DNA of 64,000 bases, taken from positions 339,774-403,773 of the forward strand of contig NZ_KB898648.1 in the NCBI RefSeq assembly GCF_000377665.1, read 5' to 3'. The notes under the pieces are model-generated. The model made no database searches. It was not told where the DNA came from and was given only the letters and a program-made list of their open reading frames with translations. The translations under genes were made by a program, and so were the position numbers. Shown one piece after another: positions 14,798 to 26,111 of this stretch (positions within the stretch are counted from its first letter, which is position 1; the number at the start of each line of letters is the position of its first letter). Source of the stretch: Vreelandella zhanjiangensis DSM 21076. Lineage in GTDB: Bacteria > Pseudomonadota > Gammaproteobacteria > Pseudomonadales > Halomonadaceae.

Positions 14798-16272
14798 TGA
14801 TGCTGCGTGCCACCACCCGCGTCACGCTGGGCTTTATTCTGCTGGCCCTGGTATGCCTGGCGCTGGGTGATTTCGAGATCAGCGCCCACGACCCGTGGCG
14901 CTCTGTCGGCCAACTGCTGCTGGGCCTGGTCCAGCCGGATTTCAGCAGTGTCGATTCACTGGGTCAGGCGCTCTTGCGCACCGTTGCCTTCGCGTTTGTC
15001 GGCGTGGGCCTGGGCGCGGGGGCGGGAATGCTTCTGGCGCTGTGTTTTCACCGCTGGTGGGTACGCACTTTCAGCGCCTTCATTCGCGCCATCCACGAAC
15101 TCTTCTGGGCGCTGATCTTTTTGCAGAGCTTTGGCCTGCACCCGGTGACCGGGGTGCTGGCCATCGCCATTCCCTACGCGGGTATTTTCGCCAAGGTGTA
15201 CGCCGAAATACTCGATGAGACCGACCCGCTCCCCCTTGATGTGCTCCCCCGGCGTGCCGGGCGGCTCTCGAAGCTCGTTTACGCGCGTATCAGCCAGGCC
15301 TGGCCGCATCTGGTGAGCTACACGGCCTACCGCCTGGAGTGCGGGCTGCGCTCGAGCGCGGTGCTGGGCTTTGTGGGCATGCCGACCATCGGCTATCACT
15401 TGATGGCGGCCTTCGCCCAAGGCCACTATTCGACGGTGGGGGCGCTGCTTTTATTGTTCTACCTGTTGATCGGCACGCTGCGCTGGTGGGTACGCCCACG
15501 ACTCTTACCGATTTATCTGCTGGTCGCGCCGTTTCTGCTGGGCACCGGGCTTCCCATCATGTGGTCGAACGTAACGCGGTTTTTTTCTGAAGATATCGTG
15601 CCCGCGCCGCTCAAGAGGGGCGAGGGGCTGCCCGCCCTCTGGGAGTGGTTCGCCCAGCTGTTCGTGAATCAGGCGCTGCCCGGCATCTTGAATACGCTGC
15701 TGCTGACGCAGATTGCTCTGGTGGCCACCGGGGTACTGGCGCTTGCGCTCTTTCCGGTGATTTCGCGCCATTTCACCAACCGCGCAAGCGGGGCGGCGGG
15801 GCACGTAGGGCTAGTCATAATGCGCTCGACGCCGGAGTACATGCTGGCATTCATTCTGCTGCAGCTCTGGGGGCCGTCGATGTTGCCGGCGGTGGTGGCG
15901 CTGGCGCTGCATAACGGTGGCATCATCGCGCACCTGGTGGGTCGACGCAGCAACGAAATAAAACTGCGCCAGGACGCGCCGCACGGCATCGACCGCTACG
16001 CCTTTGAAATGCTCCCAAGACTTTACGGCCCCTTCCTGGCGCTTGCGTTCTACCGCTGGGAAATCATCATGCGGGAGACGGCGATTCTGGGCATTCTGGG
16101 CATCGCGACGCTTGGTTTTTACGTCGATAGCGCCATTCAGGAGATTCGTTTCGACCGAGCGATGGTGCTGATATTGATCACTGCGCTGATCAATATCGGC
16201 GTCGATGTGCTCGCCCGGCGGCTGCGTGGTTACCTGCGCCTGCGTCACGGTATCAATCCCCAGCAATGCTGA
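14797..16272 (+). CDS. PhnE-like ABC permease, two permease domains fused
   Basis: A 491-aa membrane protein with two homologous PhnE-type halves in one chain (about 1-250 and 260-491). Each half carries an EAA-loop region: around AYRLECGLRSSAVLGFVG in the first and FYRWEIIMRETAILGILG in the second. Usual PhnE proteins are about 270 aa and act as dimers, so this one supplies both halves of the channel. The start codon overlaps the ATPase stop (TGATG), so the three genes are coupled. The gene is convergent with recQ, only 32 bp apart. Confidence 0.88.
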   Translation: MMLRATTRVTLGFILLALVCLALGDFEISAHDPWRSVGQLLLGLVQPDFSSVDSLGQALLRTVAFAFVGVGLGAGAGMLLALCFHRWWVRTFSAFIRAIHELFWALIFLQSFGLHPVTGVLAIAIPYAGIFAKVYAEILDETDPLPLDVLPRRAGRLSKLVYARISQAWPHLVSYTAYRLECGLRSSAVLGFVGMPTIGYHLMAAFAQGHYSTVGALLLLFYLLIGTLRWWVRPRLLPIYLLVAPFLLGTGLPIMWSNVTRFFSEDIVPAPLKRGEGLPALWEWFAQLFVNQALPGILNTLLLTQIALVATGVLALALFPVISRHFTNRASGAAGHVGLVIMRSTPEYMLAFILLQLWGPSMLPAVVALALHNGGIIAHLVGRRSNEIKLRQDAPHGIDRYAFEMLPRLYGPFLALAFYRWEIIMRETAILGILGIATLGFYVDSAIQEIRFDRAMVLILITALINIGVDVLARRLRGYLRLRHGINPQQC

Positions 16273-16304
16273 GCCGGGCCTGCTTTCAAACCGTCACAGA
16301 AAGG

Positions 16305-18440
16305 CTATGAACTTCTGGGTCTAGTGGTCAGCCAGGCCCGCACGCAGGCCAGCACGTTGTAATCGAAACGTCCGTCCAGCGACTCGAATACTGCTTTCAT
16401 GCCGTGGCCTGCCTGCTGCTCGAACGCTGCGCGGATTTGACCAAGCGTGTTTTCATCGAGCTGAATGACCTGATCGAGCGCCAGCGCGCCGCTTTCGATC
16501 ACATCGGCCAAGTGGCGGTAAACGGTATTGGGGGCAAGCCCCCGCGCCTGGGCAATCTCCTCCGGCGTCAGGCCCTGGCGTAAAAGTGTGGCGGACTCCT
16601 GAGCGCTGTCGCCCACAGGAGCGCTTGCGGGCGCATCCTTGTGGGCGGTGATGACCGCCAGAATCCCTTCGCCGTAATCCTCGAGCTTGCGTGCGCCGAT
16701 GCCGGTGATGCCGCCAAGGGCCGCCAGGTTCTGCGGGCGGTGTTCGTTGAGTTCGGCAAGGGTGGCATCGTTGAAGATGACGTAGGCGGGTACGCCCTGG
16801 GCGTCGGCAAGCGTCTTGCGGTGCTCGCGCAGCGCCTCCCACAGGGCGCCGTGGCCCTGGGCGGGGGATCCGCCCTTGCTGCGGCGGGTGGCTTTGGCCT
16901 TGGTGGGTTTGCGCAGGGTAAGCGGCTGCTCGCCGCGCAGCACAGGCTTGGCGTTGGCGGTGAGATGAATGCCGCCATGGCCCTCCATGTCCACACTCAA
17001 ATAACCGCTGGCGATCAGCTGGCGATACAGCGCCTTCCACTCGTTGGCCAAGAGTTCGCCGCCAATGCCAAAGGTGCTGATCTTGTCGTGGCCGAAGCGG
17101 GTAATGCGCTCGTTGGTCTTTCCCAGCAGCACATCCACCAGATAGGTCACGCCGAAGCGCTGCTCGGTACGGTAAACGCACGAGAGCGCCTTTTGCGCTG
17201 CTACAGTGGCGTCCCAGGTTTCCGGCGGGGTCAGGCAGTTATCGCAGTTGCCGCAGGGCGCGTCCAGGTGATCGCCGAAGTAGTGCAGAAGCGCCTGACG
17301 GCGGCAGCTGATGATCTCGCAAAGCCCTAGCATGGCGTCGAGCTTCTGCTGCTCGACGCGCTTTTGCTGGCTTGATGCCTCGGAGCCTTGCTGCATCTGG
17401 CGCAGCGTAATCACGTCCTGAAGCCCGTAGGCCATCCACGCATCCGCGGGCAGGCCATCGCGCCCGGCGCGGCCGGTTTCCTGGTAGTAGGCCTCGATGC
17501 TTTTGGGCAGGTTCAAGTGCCCGACAAAGCGCACGTCCGGCTTGTCGATACCCATGCCGAAGGCGATGGTAGCGACCACCACCACGCCATCCTCACGCAG
17601 AAAGCGGGTCTGGTTCGCCTGGCGCTGCTCAGGCGGCAGGCCTGCGTGATAGGGAAGCGCGGTCAGCCCTTGGCGTTCAAGCCAGGCGGCGGTGTCCTCC
17701 ACCTTTTTGCGGGAAAGGCAGTAGACGATACCCGCCTCGCCGTCGTGGTTCTCACGAATGAAGCGCAGCAGCGCCTCGCGGGCGTTACCCTGGTTTTCGG
17801 CAATATGGTAGCGGATGTTGGGCCGGTCGAAGCCGCTGTTGTAGAGCGCTGCCTCTTGAAGCTGCAAATGCTCGATGATGTCGCCCCGGGTGGGCACATC
17901 GGCGGTGGCAGTCAGCGCAATACGCGGCACCTGAGGAAAGCGCTGATGAAGCTGGGAGAGCTGGCGGTATTCGGGGCGAAAGTCGTGGCCCCACTGGGAG
18001 ACACAGTGGGCTTCATCGATGGCGAACAGGGCAATATGGGCCTGCTCCAGCAGCATCTGCATGCGCGCCGTGGCTAGGCGCTCCGGGGCCACATACAAGA
18101 GATCCAGGTCGCCCGAGCGTAGGCGGTTCTCCACCTCGACCGCCTCATGGTAATCAAGGCTGGAGTTCAGGTAGGCCGCGCGTACCCCGTTCTGCTCAAG
18201 GGCGGCTACCTGATCCTGCATCAGTGCGATCAGAGGTGATACCACGATGGCCGTGCCTTCGCGCAACAGGGCCGGAATCTGGTAACACAGTGACTTGCCG
18301 CCGCCGGTAGGCATCAGCACCAGCGCGTCGCCACCGGCGATCACATGATCAATAATCGCCTGCTGTGGGCCGCGAAAGTGCTCAAAGCCAAAGACTTCCT
18401 GCAGTACCTTCAACGCCGCCGGGTTGGGTTCGCCGTGCAT
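16305..18440 (-). CDS. recQ: ATP-dependent DNA helicase RecQ
   Basis: A 711-aa SF2 3'-5' DNA helicase of the RecF recombination pathway. Motif 0 is [14 protein letters not shown], Walker [11 protein letters not shown], Walker [17 protein letters not shown] and motif [12 protein letters not shown]. The RQC zinc site shows [12 protein letters not shown] followed by CGNCDNC. A winged helix and an HRDC domain (residues ~525-605) follow, then a C-terminal extension resembling a helix-turn-helix. Length is about 100 aa above E. coli RecQ because of that extension. The short gap to the next gene (18441-18500) should contain its promoter. Confidence 0.96.
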   Translation of the reverse strand: MHGEPNPAALKVLQEVFGFEHFRGPQQAIIDHVIAGGDALVLMPTGGGKSLCYQIPALLREGTAIVVSPLIALMQDQVAALEQNGVRAAYLNSSLDYHEAVEVENRLRSGDLDLLYVAPERLATARMQMLLEQAHIALFAIDEAHCVSQWGHDFRPEYRQLSQLHQRFPQVPRIALTATADVPTRGDIIEHLQLQEAALYNSGFDRPNIRYHIAENQGNAREALLRFIRENHDGEAGIVYCLSRKKVEDTAAWLERQGLTALPYHAGLPPEQRQANQTRFLREDGVVVVATIAFGMGIDKPDVRFVGHLNLPKSIEAYYQETGRAGRDGLPADAWMAYGLQDVITLRQMQQGSEASSQQKRVEQQKLDAMLGLCEIISCRRQALLHYFGDHLDAPCGNCDNCLTPPETWDATVAAQKALSCVYRTEQRFGVTYLVDVLLGKTNERITRFGHDKISTFGIGGELLANEWKALYRQLIASGYLSVDMEGHGGIHLTANAKPVLRGEQPLTLRKPTKAKATRRSKGGSPAQGHGALWEALREHRKTLADAQGVPAYVIFNDATLAELNEHRPQNLAALGGITGIGARKLEDYGEGILAVITAHKDAPASAPVGDSAQESATLLRQGLTPEEIAQARGLAPNTVYRHLADVIESGALALDQVIQLDENTLGQIRAAFEQQAGHGMKAVFESLDGRFDYNVLACVRAWLTTRPRSS

Positions 18441-18500
18441 CCTCGCTCTCCTTGTTACCGAGCGGGGATTGTCGCACGAAAAAGCCTCTTACGCGTTTGT

Positions 18501-19385
18501 CTAGCGAATGCCTGCTCGTAAAAACGACTGCACGAACTGGCGCTGAAAGAGCAGGAACGCCACCAGCAGCGGCGCGATACTGAGTAGCGTGGCCGCGCTG
18601 ACCGTTGCCCAGTTAACCCCGGTTTCAGGGGCAGAAAATACGCCTAGGCCCACGGTTAACGGGCGGCTTTCCACTGAATTGGTGACCACCAGCGGCCACA
18701 GAAAGTTGTTCCAATGGTGGCTGATGGAAACCAGCCCATAGGCCAGGTAGGTAGGCTTGGCCAACGGCACGTACACCTTCCAGAGAATTTCCAGCCAGCT
18801 GCAGCCCTCAATGCGAGCGGCATCTTCAAGCTCGCGGGGGATGGTCTTGAACGTCTGGCGCAACAGGAAAATACCGAAGGCACTGGCCACATAAGGCAGC
18901 CCAATACCGGTGATAGTGTTAATTAACCCCAGCTCGCTGGCGATACGGTAGTTCTCCACGATCAGCACTTCGGGAAATACAAACAGCTGAATCAGCACCA
19001 GCATGAACAGCAGGTTTTTACCCGGAATGGGAAACCGTGCAAAGGCAAAGGCCGCCAGCGTACACACCACAAACTGAGCGAGTACCACGCCTGTCACCAA
19101 CGCAAAGGTGTTGAGGTAATAGCGGCCAAAGGGCGCCTGTGACCAGGCGTTAACGAAGTTATCCAGCGTCAGCGGGGCGAACAGATCAAAGCGCACCATA
19201 AACTCGCTGGGATGGAAGGCCGCCCAAAAAGCGTACAGCAGCGGGAAAATCCAAATCACCGCCAATAGCCACGCCGCCAGAGTTTCAAGCGATGGAAGTG
19301 ACAGTCGACGAGATCGAGGCGCACCCGCCGTTGGGTTCCGGGTGTTTGAGTCTTGAGTACTTGAGATAGCGGTGGGTGAACTCAT
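18501..19385 (-). CDS. Ugp/maltose-type ABC transporter permease (MalG/UgpE-like)
   Basis: A 294-aa inner-membrane protein with six predicted membrane segments and the EAA motif EGCSWLEILWKVYVPLAKP, typical of CUT1 carbohydrate importers. The N-terminal 30 residues are Ser/Thr/Pro-rich and cytoplasmic. It is the last gene of a four-gene operon in the order ATPase, binding protein, permease, permease; its start overlaps the preceding permease stop by four bases. Substrate: see the binding protein. Confidence 0.9.
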   Translation of the reverse strand: MSSPTAISSTQDSNTRNPTAGAPRSRRLSLPSLETLAAWLLAVIWIFPLLYAFWAAFHPSEFMVRFDLFAPLTLDNFVNAWSQAPFGRYYLNTFALVTGVVLAQFVVCTLAAFAFARFPIPGKNLLFMLVLIQLFVFPEVLIVENYRIASELGLINTITGIGLPYVASAFGIFLLRQTFKTIPRELEDAARIEGCSWLEILWKVYVPLAKPTYLAYGLVSISHHWNNFLWPLVVTNSVESRPLTVGLGVFSAPETGVNWATVSAATLLSIAPLLVAFLLFQRQFVQSFLRAGIR

Positions 19386-20266
19386 TGGTAGTGCGTCCTG
19401 CGATCCAGAATCGTGAACTTCAGCGTGGCGACCACCGCAAGTACCAGCAGAATCACCACCGTAATGGTAGCCGCTGTGGTGCGATCAAAAAACGAGAAGG
19501 CATTTTCGTAGACGTAATACAGCAACAGTTTGGTCGCGTTATTGGGGCCGCCCTTGGTCAGGATAAACAGATGATCAACCACGCGTACCGCATTGATTAA
19601 CGCGTTGATCAACACAAACAGTGTGGTCGGCATCAGGAGCGGAAAGGTCACCCGCCAGAAGAAGCTCCAGCGGCTGGTGCCTTCAAGATCGGAGGCTTCT
19701 TTAAGCTCAGGGGGAATGCCTTGAAGCGCCGCGAGATAAAAAATCATAAAAAAGCCGGCTTCTTTCCAGACCGACATCACGATCACCGAGCCCAGCGCGA
19801 CGCTTGGGTCGCCCAGCCAATTCACCCCAGAAAACCCCAGCGCCCCAAGCAGCTTGTTAAACAGGCCAATTTGCGGAGCGTAGAAAAACATCCAGATATT
19901 GGCTGCGGCAATCATGGGCAAAATAGTCGGTGTGAAGTAGGCCATGCGCACAAGGCCGCGCCCCGGCAGTTTGCCGTTGACGAACAGCGCCATGCCTAGC
20001 GCCAGGGCAATAGAAGCGGGAATAGTGCCTAGCGCGTAAATCAGGTTATTGCGCGCCACCTTCCAGAACTTGGCGTCATCGAACAAAAAACGGTAATTCT
20101 CAAGCCCGACGAATTCCGACGGTGCGCCGCGAAAGCCGGGCAGAAACAGGCTTTGAATCACGGTAGTAATGGTGGGTAAATACGCAAAAGCGGCTAACAG
20201 CACGGCGGCGGGCAATAACAGCAGCGCGCCATACATCTGCATTTTGTGGTGGGCGGTTAATGCCAT
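19382..20266 (-). CDS. Ugp/maltose-type ABC transporter permease (MalF/UgpA-like)
   Basis: A 294-aa CUT1 permease with six membrane segments and the EAA motif EGTSRWSFFWRVTFPLLMP. The protein without a long periplasmic loop is closer to UgpA than to MalF. It pairs with the 18501 gene to form the channel. It is separated from the binding-protein gene by a 60-bp gap holding a GC-rich hairpin. Confidence 0.9.
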   Translation of the reverse strand: MALTAHHKMQMYGALLLLPAAVLLAAFAYLPTITTVIQSLFLPGFRGAPSEFVGLENYRFLFDDAKFWKVARNNLIYALGTIPASIALALGMALFVNGKLPGRGLVRMAYFTPTILPMIAAANIWMFFYAPQIGLFNKLLGALGFSGVNWLGDPSVALGSVIVMSVWKEAGFFMIFYLAALQGIPPELKEASDLEGTSRWSFFWRVTFPLLMPTTLFVLINALINAVRVVDHLFILTKGGPNNATKLLLYYVYENAFSFFDRTTAATITVVILLVLAVVATLKFTILDRRTHYQ

Positions 20267-20289
20267 GGGTAACGGCCACTTGTAAGAAA

Positions 20290-20309
20290 CGCCGGGGCGA
20301 ACCCCGGCG
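20290..20309 (-). other. Intra-operon hairpin between binding protein and permease genes
   Basis: Perfect 8-bp GC stem CGCCGGGG/CCCCGGCG with a tetraloop (UUCG on the transcript strand), 17 bp after the binding-protein stop. There is no T tract, so it more likely protects the upstream mRNA 3' end or attenuates than fully terminates. Confidence 0.6.
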
Positions 20310-20326
20310 AATAGGTAAGAAAAGAC

Positions 20327-21607
20327 TTAACGTGCGTAACGACGCAGTATGGCTTCCGCTTCCCGCTGGGCCTGGTTAAGCGCAGCTTCCGGTTCCAGCT
20401 GACCGGTTAATGCTGCCTGAACGGCGTTATCCAGCGTGCGACGAATGCGGCCGCCCTGGTAGGTGGAAAGCTCGGCAGTACCGTGTTCCAGCTGGTCGCG
20501 GGCAACGGCGGCCGGCGGGAAGCTCTCCACATATTCGCGCAGCGCATCGGTCTCGTAAGCAGCGGGGCTCACGCCCATGTAGCCCGTTTCAATCGACCAG
20601 TCGGCGGCGCGCTCGGGTGCGGTCATCCAGCGGATAAACGTCATCGCGGCACGCTGCTCTTCCTCTGAGGTGTCTTTAAATATGTAGAAGTTGCCCCCGC
20701 CGGTCGGGCTGCCGCGCTGGGTGTTCATGGGCAGCATGGCGACGCCGAAATCAAAACCGGCCTCGTTGCGCACGGCAGTCAGGTTGCCGGTGGTGTGCCA
20801 CATCATGGCGGTGGACTGCTCGATGAAGTTCTGACGCAGCGTGCCCCACTCAATGGTGCCATCCGGCATGGCGTCATGTTCGGTTGTCAGCGACACCCAG
20901 TACTCAAGGGCTTCAACTGCAGCGGGGTCATCAAAATAGACCTCGGTGCCGTCTTCACTCATCAAGCGGTGGCCGTTCTGAAACGCGAACGCCTGGAACA
21001 TCCAGTAGGGGTAGCCGGTAGACGGCACCATCACGCCCCACTGCTCACCGTTGGAGGCTTCACGAATCGTCGCCGCCATCTCGGCCATTTCCTGCCAGTT
21101 TTCCGGCGGGGTTTCAGGATCTAAACCGGCCGCCTCAAACGCCTCTTTATTCCAGAACAGCACAATGGTGGAGCGCTGGAAAGGAATACCGTAGGTGTTG
21201 CCATCCAGCTGGCCGTTTTCCATCAGACCGGGGTAGAAGCTGTCGAGCCATTCGCGCTCTTCATCGGTTTCGACCAGATCATCGAACGCCACAATGGCGT
21301 CCTGCTCGATCAGTTCGTAAAGGTCGATGGAAAACATCACCGATAACTGCGGCGTATCGCCTGACTCAATCGCCGACATCGTGCGCACGCGGGTGTCGTC
21401 GTAGTTGCCGGCGTAGATGGCTTCTACCGAGATATCGGGGTGTTCGCTCTCAAACTCATCGACGAGATTATCGATCACGTCTGTCAGGGCACCGCCGACC
21501 GATATGGGGTAGTACATGGTCAGGTCAACGGGATCAGCGCTTGCCTGGGTGGCGCTTAATAGTCCGGCCACCAGGGCTGTGGTCGCAAAAGGGGTACGCA
21601 AACGCAT
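20327..21607 (-). CDS. Extracellular solute-binding protein, UgpB-like
   Basis: A secreted binding protein of family 1 (CUT1), about 426 aa. ATG 21607 with GGAG upstream begins a signal peptide ending ATQASA; an upstream TTG at 21628 would only add a hydrophilic tail. The segment ending STAMMWHTTGNL and the preceding WGTLRQNFIEQ resemble the UgpB glycerol-3-phosphate-binding protein, as do PFQRSTIVLFWNKEAF and GGGNFYIF. Ligand could be glycerol 3-phosphate, a glycerophosphodiester or another polyol or sugar. The gene follows the ATPase by 17 bp. Confidence 0.85.
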   Translation of the reverse strand: MRLRTPFATTALVAGLLSATQASADPVDLTMYYPISVGGALTDVIDNLVDEFESEHPDISVEAIYAGNYDDTRVRTMSAIESGDTPQLSVMFSIDLYELIEQDAIVAFDDLVETDEEREWLDSFYPGLMENGQLDGNTYGIPFQRSTIVLFWNKEAFEAAGLDPETPPENWQEMAEMAATIREASNGEQWGVMVPSTGYPYWMFQAFAFQNGHRLMSEDGTEVYFDDPAAVEALEYWVSLTTEHDAMPDGTIEWGTLRQNFIEQSTAMMWHTTGNLTAVRNEAGFDFGVAMLPMNTQRGSPTGGGNFYIFKDTSEEEQRAAMTFIRWMTAPERAADWSIETGYMGVSPAAYETDALREYVESFPPAAVARDQLEHGTAELSTYQGGRIRRTLDNAVQAALTGQLEPEAALNQAQREAEAILRRYAR

Positions 21608-21624
21608 AAAAGACTCCACGAACA

Positions 21625-22752
<1,128 letters not shown>

Positions 22753-22900
22753 ACACACCACCAGCTGTTGATTATTGTTGGTCAGCTTGCTTTGAAGGTG
22801 TTGCTATTGTGTGACGCTTATATGGCAAAGTTGTGTCAGGTAATAGTTATATAGCTCTTTTAGCTAAAGGCCTCAATGTAGCAGGGGAATAGGCCGTTCA

Positions 22901-23842
22901 TTATTGGAGGGCGTTTGGCATCGGATAGCGCCGGGTCGATTTACCCGCTTTCACCACCTGTCCGGGCACCTCATGGCCGATAAGTTCGGGGAGGGCGGCG
23001 GCGACGTCAAGCAGGGCGTCCAGATCAACACCGGTGTCCACGCCCATGGCTTCAAACATATGCACTAAATCCTCGGTGCATACGTTGCCGGTGGCGCCGG
23101 GGGCAAAGGGGCAGCCGCCCAGGCCACCGAGCGCTGAGTCAAATCGAGTAATGCCTGCCTGCCAGGCTGCTAGAGCATTGGCCAGACCCATGCCGCGGGT
23201 GTTGTGAAAATGCAGGGTAAACGGCGTTTCGGGCCAGCGTTCAAGCACCGCTTCACACAGGCGTTTGACCTGGGCCGGGTTGGCCATGCCGGTGGTGTCG
23301 CACAGCGTGACACCCTGGATGCCCAGCGCAATCAGCTTTTCAACCAGTTCCAGTACTCGCGCTTCGGGCACTTCGCCTTCAAAGGGGCAGCCAAACGTGG
23401 TGGAGAGCGAGGCGTTGATAAACACGCCGCTGCCTTGAGTCACCTCCAAGATAGCCGCAAATTGTTCAAGGGATTGCTCGGGCGTCATGCGCAGGTTGGC
23501 AAGGCCATGGCTATCGCTTGCCGACATCACCAGATTGATCTCATCAACGTTGCAGGCAAGCGCGCGTTCGGCACCTTTTACGTTGGGTACCAGTACGGTG
23601 ATATCCACGCCTTCCCGGCGCTGAATGCCGGTCACAACGTCGGCGGCATCGCGCAGGTTGGGAATCGCCTTGGGGGAGGTAAACGACGTCGCTTCGATGC
23701 GCTTGAGGCCCGTGGTGGAGAGGGCGTCAATCCAGCGGATCTTGTCCTGTGTGGGTACAAAACGCGCTTCGATTTGCAGGCCGTCACGCGGGGCGACTTC
23801 GTTGATCTCGATTTTCAAAGGGCAGGGTGATAACTGGCTCAT
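22901..23842 (-). CDS. Hydroxymethylglutaryl-CoA lyase-family enzyme
   Basis: A 313-aa HMGL-like TIM-barrel lyase. It has EVAPRDGLQIEAR (metal and catalytic Asp), the histidines of LHFHNTRGMGLANALA, and GGLGGCPFAPGATGN with the active-site cysteine loop of true HMG-CoA lyases. ATG 23842 with GGAG upstream starts the protein; the longer frame to 23953 overlaps the next gene and is not needed. The expected reaction is HMG-CoA to acetoacetate plus acetyl-CoA; in leucine breakdown it would sit with liu genes, which are absent here. Instead its partner is a CaiB-type CoA-transferase ten bases upstream, which suggests activation of a free acid such as 3-hydroxy-3-methylglutarate or a related citramalate-type acid. 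Confidence 0.88.
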   Translation of the reverse strand: MSQLSPCPLKIEINEVAPRDGLQIEARFVPTQDKIRWIDALSTTGLKRIEATSFTSPKAIPNLRDAADVVTGIQRREGVDITVLVPNVKGAERALACNVDEINLVMSASDSHGLANLRMTPEQSLEQFAAILEVTQGSGVFINASLSTTFGCPFEGEVPEARVLELVEKLIALGIQGVTLCDTTGMANPAQVKRLCEAVLERWPETPFTLHFHNTRGMGLANALAAWQAGITRFDSALGGLGGCPFAPGATGNVCTEDLVHMFEAMGVDTGVDLDALLDVAAALPELIGHEVPGQVVKAGKSTRRYPMPNALQ

Positions 23843-23852
23843 AACAAACTCC

Positions 23853-25058
23853 TTAGATGATGCCTGCTTGGCGCAGTTTGGTGCGGGTTTCCTGATCGAT
23901 CCCCAGCTCGTCCAATACGTCGTCGGTATGCTGACCGAGGCTCGGACCGCCATTGCCTAAACGCCCCGGCGTGGCGCTTAGCTTGGGCAGTACGCCGGGC
24001 ACTTTGAGCGGCTGGCCGTTGGGGCGGGTAAAGGTTTGGATCATCTCTCGCGCCAGGTAGTGGGGGTCAACGGCGATATCTTCAGCAGTGTAGGGGTAGC
24101 CAGCGGGCACCCGGGCATCGTCCAGGGCCTGTAGAATGGCATCGCGTGGGCGCTCTAGCGTCCAGGCTTCAATGGCTGCGTCGATCATGGCGGCTTGCTG
24201 GCTGCGCCCATCGTTATGGGCAAGCGCTGGATCATTGGCTAAATCCTCGCGGCCGATCACGCCCATCAAGCGCTTGAAGATGCTGTCGCCATTGCCGGCG
24301 ATAAGCACGTAGTCGCCGTTCAGGCAGCGATAGGCGTTCGACGGCGTAATGCCGGGAAGGGCACTGCCGCTGGGCTCGCGGATTTGGCCGCTGGCATCAA
24401 ATTCCGGCAGCAGGCTTTCCATCATGGCAAATACCGACTCATAAAGCGCGACATCAATTTCCTGACCCAGGCCGCTGCGGTTTCGCTCCTGAAGGGCCAG
24501 CAAGGTGCCGATCACCGCGTAGAGCGCGGAAAGCGAGTCGCCGATGCTCACGCCTACTCGCACGGATGGCTCATCCGGCTGGCCGGTAAGATAGCGCAGC
24601 CCGCCCATTGCCTCGCCAATCACGCCAAAGCCGGGCTTATCGCGGTAGGGGCCGGTCTGCCCGTAACCTGAAATATGCACCATGATCAGCCGTGGGTTGA
24701 GGGTAGATAATGCTTCCCAGCCCAGCCCCCAGCTTTCCAGCGTGCCGGGGCGAAAATTCTCCACGACAACGTCTGCCTCGGCGGCAAGCTGGCGCACCAG
24801 GGCCTGGCCCTCTTCGCTGCGTAAATCCAGCGCCACCGAGCGCTTGTTACGGGTCTGCACGTGCCACCAGAGCGAGGTGCCGTCTTCGATCATTCGCCAT
24901 TTGCGAAGCGGGTCGCCGGTGCCGGGGGGCTCGATTTTAATCACATCAGCGCCAAATTCACCCAGCAGCTTAGTGGCGAAGGGGCCGGCAATCAGCTGGC
25001 CTAGCTCAAGCACCTTTAGGCCCTGCAAGGGAAGCTTACGTGCTTCAGGAGCATTCAT
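23853..25058 (-). CDS. CaiB/BaiF (family III) CoA-transferase
   Basis: A 401-aa family III CoA-transferase. Typical segments are LKVLELGQLIAGPFATKLL, GADVIKIEPP, NKRSVALDL and VVVENFRPGTLE. In many members an Asp in a GxD motif forms the acyl-CoA anhydride; at the corresponding place this protein reads PGFGVIGEAMGG, without an Asp but with a nearby Glu, which I cannot resolve without an alignment. The paired HMG-CoA lyase suggests transfer of CoA from succinyl-CoA to a branched dicarboxylate, as human SUGCT does for glutarate and hydroxymethylglutarate. It is divergent from a LysR gene. Confidence 0.87.
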   Translation of the reverse strand: MNAPEARKLPLQGLKVLELGQLIAGPFATKLLGEFGADVIKIEPPGTGDPLRKWRMIEDGTSLWWHVQTRNKRSVALDLRSEEGQALVRQLAAEADVVVENFRPGTLESWGLGWEALSTLNPRLIMVHISGYGQTGPYRDKPGFGVIGEAMGGLRYLTGQPDEPSVRVGVSIGDSLSALYAVIGTLLALQERNRSGLGQEIDVALYESVFAMMESLLPEFDASGQIREPSGSALPGITPSNAYRCLNGDYVLIAGNGDSIFKRLMGVIGREDLANDPALAHNDGRSQQAAMIDAAIEAWTLERPRDAILQALDDARVPAGYPYTAEDIAVDPHYLAREMIQTFTRPNGQPLKVPGVLPKLSATPGRLGNGGPSLGQHTDDVLDELGIDQETRTKLRQAGII

Positions 25059-25208
25059 TAAGGCTCTCCTCTACTTATCGTTATTCGCGGTGAGCGCCAG
25101 CATGGGGCAGCCGTTTAGGAGCGACAATTAGGCAATGGGTAACAAAGGGTTCGTGGCTTGCGAAGGTATGCGCTAGCATGGGCAGACTGTTAGTTAAGAG
25201 ATATCACC

Positions 25209-26111
25209 ATGCGCCGCTTCGACTTTGTCACCCTCAAACTGTTTATTTCTGTGGCGGATGAAGGGCGTCTGACGGCTGCGGCCGCGCGTGAGCATCTTGC
25301 GCTTGCCGCAGTAAGCAAACGGATTAGCGACCTTGAGGCTCTGGTCGGAACAACATTACTATATCGCCGCCCCAGAGGCGTTGAGCTAACCCCCGCAGGC
25401 CAGGCATTTTTGCACCACGCCCGGCGCATTATGGATAACATCGAGCGCCTGGAAGCGGAACTGAGCGAATATGGTGAAGGGGTACGCGGCCATGTACGTA
25501 TTCACTCCAACACCTCGGCCATTATTGCGTTTCTTCCTCAGGATCTCAGCACCTTCTCACGCCATTACCCCGATATCAAAATTGACCTTCAGGAACGGGT
25601 GAGTAGTGAAATTGTGGCCGCCGTGCGCGATGGCTTGACCGATATCGGTATCTTCGCGGGACACGTCGCGGCACCTGACCTTCAACAGCTTTCGTACCGG
25701 CATGACCGGCTGGTATTGGTGACCCCTGGCAGCCATCCGCTCGCGGCGCGTGAAAGCATTGCGTTTAATGAAGCGCTCGACTTCGATTTTATCGGCCTCC
25801 AGCAGGATACCTCGCTGCAGGCGCTGCTGCATGAGCAAGCCAATATTGCTGACAAGGCACTGCGGATGCGTATTCAGGTGCGTAGTTTTGATGCCATTTG
25901 TCGCATGATTCATCACGGGATGGGTGTGGGCATACTGCCTGAACAAACCATCTATCGTGAACTGGGCGATCTGGAGTTAAAAAGCATTCCGCTTAGTGAC
26001 CCCTGGGCGCAGCGTGAGCTGGTGATCGGTATGCGCCGCTACGCCACGCTACCGGCCACTGCCCGTCATTTAGTGGATCACTTGGTTAAGGCTGAAGCGA
26101 CGCCTTGTTAA
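25209..26111 (+). CDS. LysR-family transcriptional regulator
   Basis: A 300-aa LysR regulator. The N-terminal winged helix (residues 1-60) contains AAREHLALAAVSKRISDLEA and the wing TTLLYRRPRGVELTPAG; the effector domain begins near 90. It starts 150 bp from the divergent CoA-transferase gene, the standard arrangement for a LysR activator controlling the lyase and transferase pair, and perhaps the TRAP genes downstream. Effector unknown. Confidence 0.92.
   Translation: MRRFDFVTLKLFISVADEGRLTAAAAREHLALAAVSKRISDLEALVGTTLLYRRPRGVELTPAGQAFLHHARRIMDNIERLEAELSEYGEGVRGHVRIHSNTSAIIAFLPQDLSTFSRHYPDIKIDLQERVSSEIVAAVRDGLTDIGIFAGHVAAPDLQQLSYRHDRLVLVTPGSHPLAARESIAFNEALDFDFIGLQQDTSLQALLHEQANIADKALRMRIQVRSFDAICRMIHHGMGVGILPEQTIYRELGDLELKSIPLSDPWAQRELVIGMRRYATLPATARHLVDHLVKAEATPC

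Noticed and set aside
16641..17330. 229-codon plus-strand frame opposite recQ
   Set aside because: Shadow frame; recQ motifs are on the other strand.
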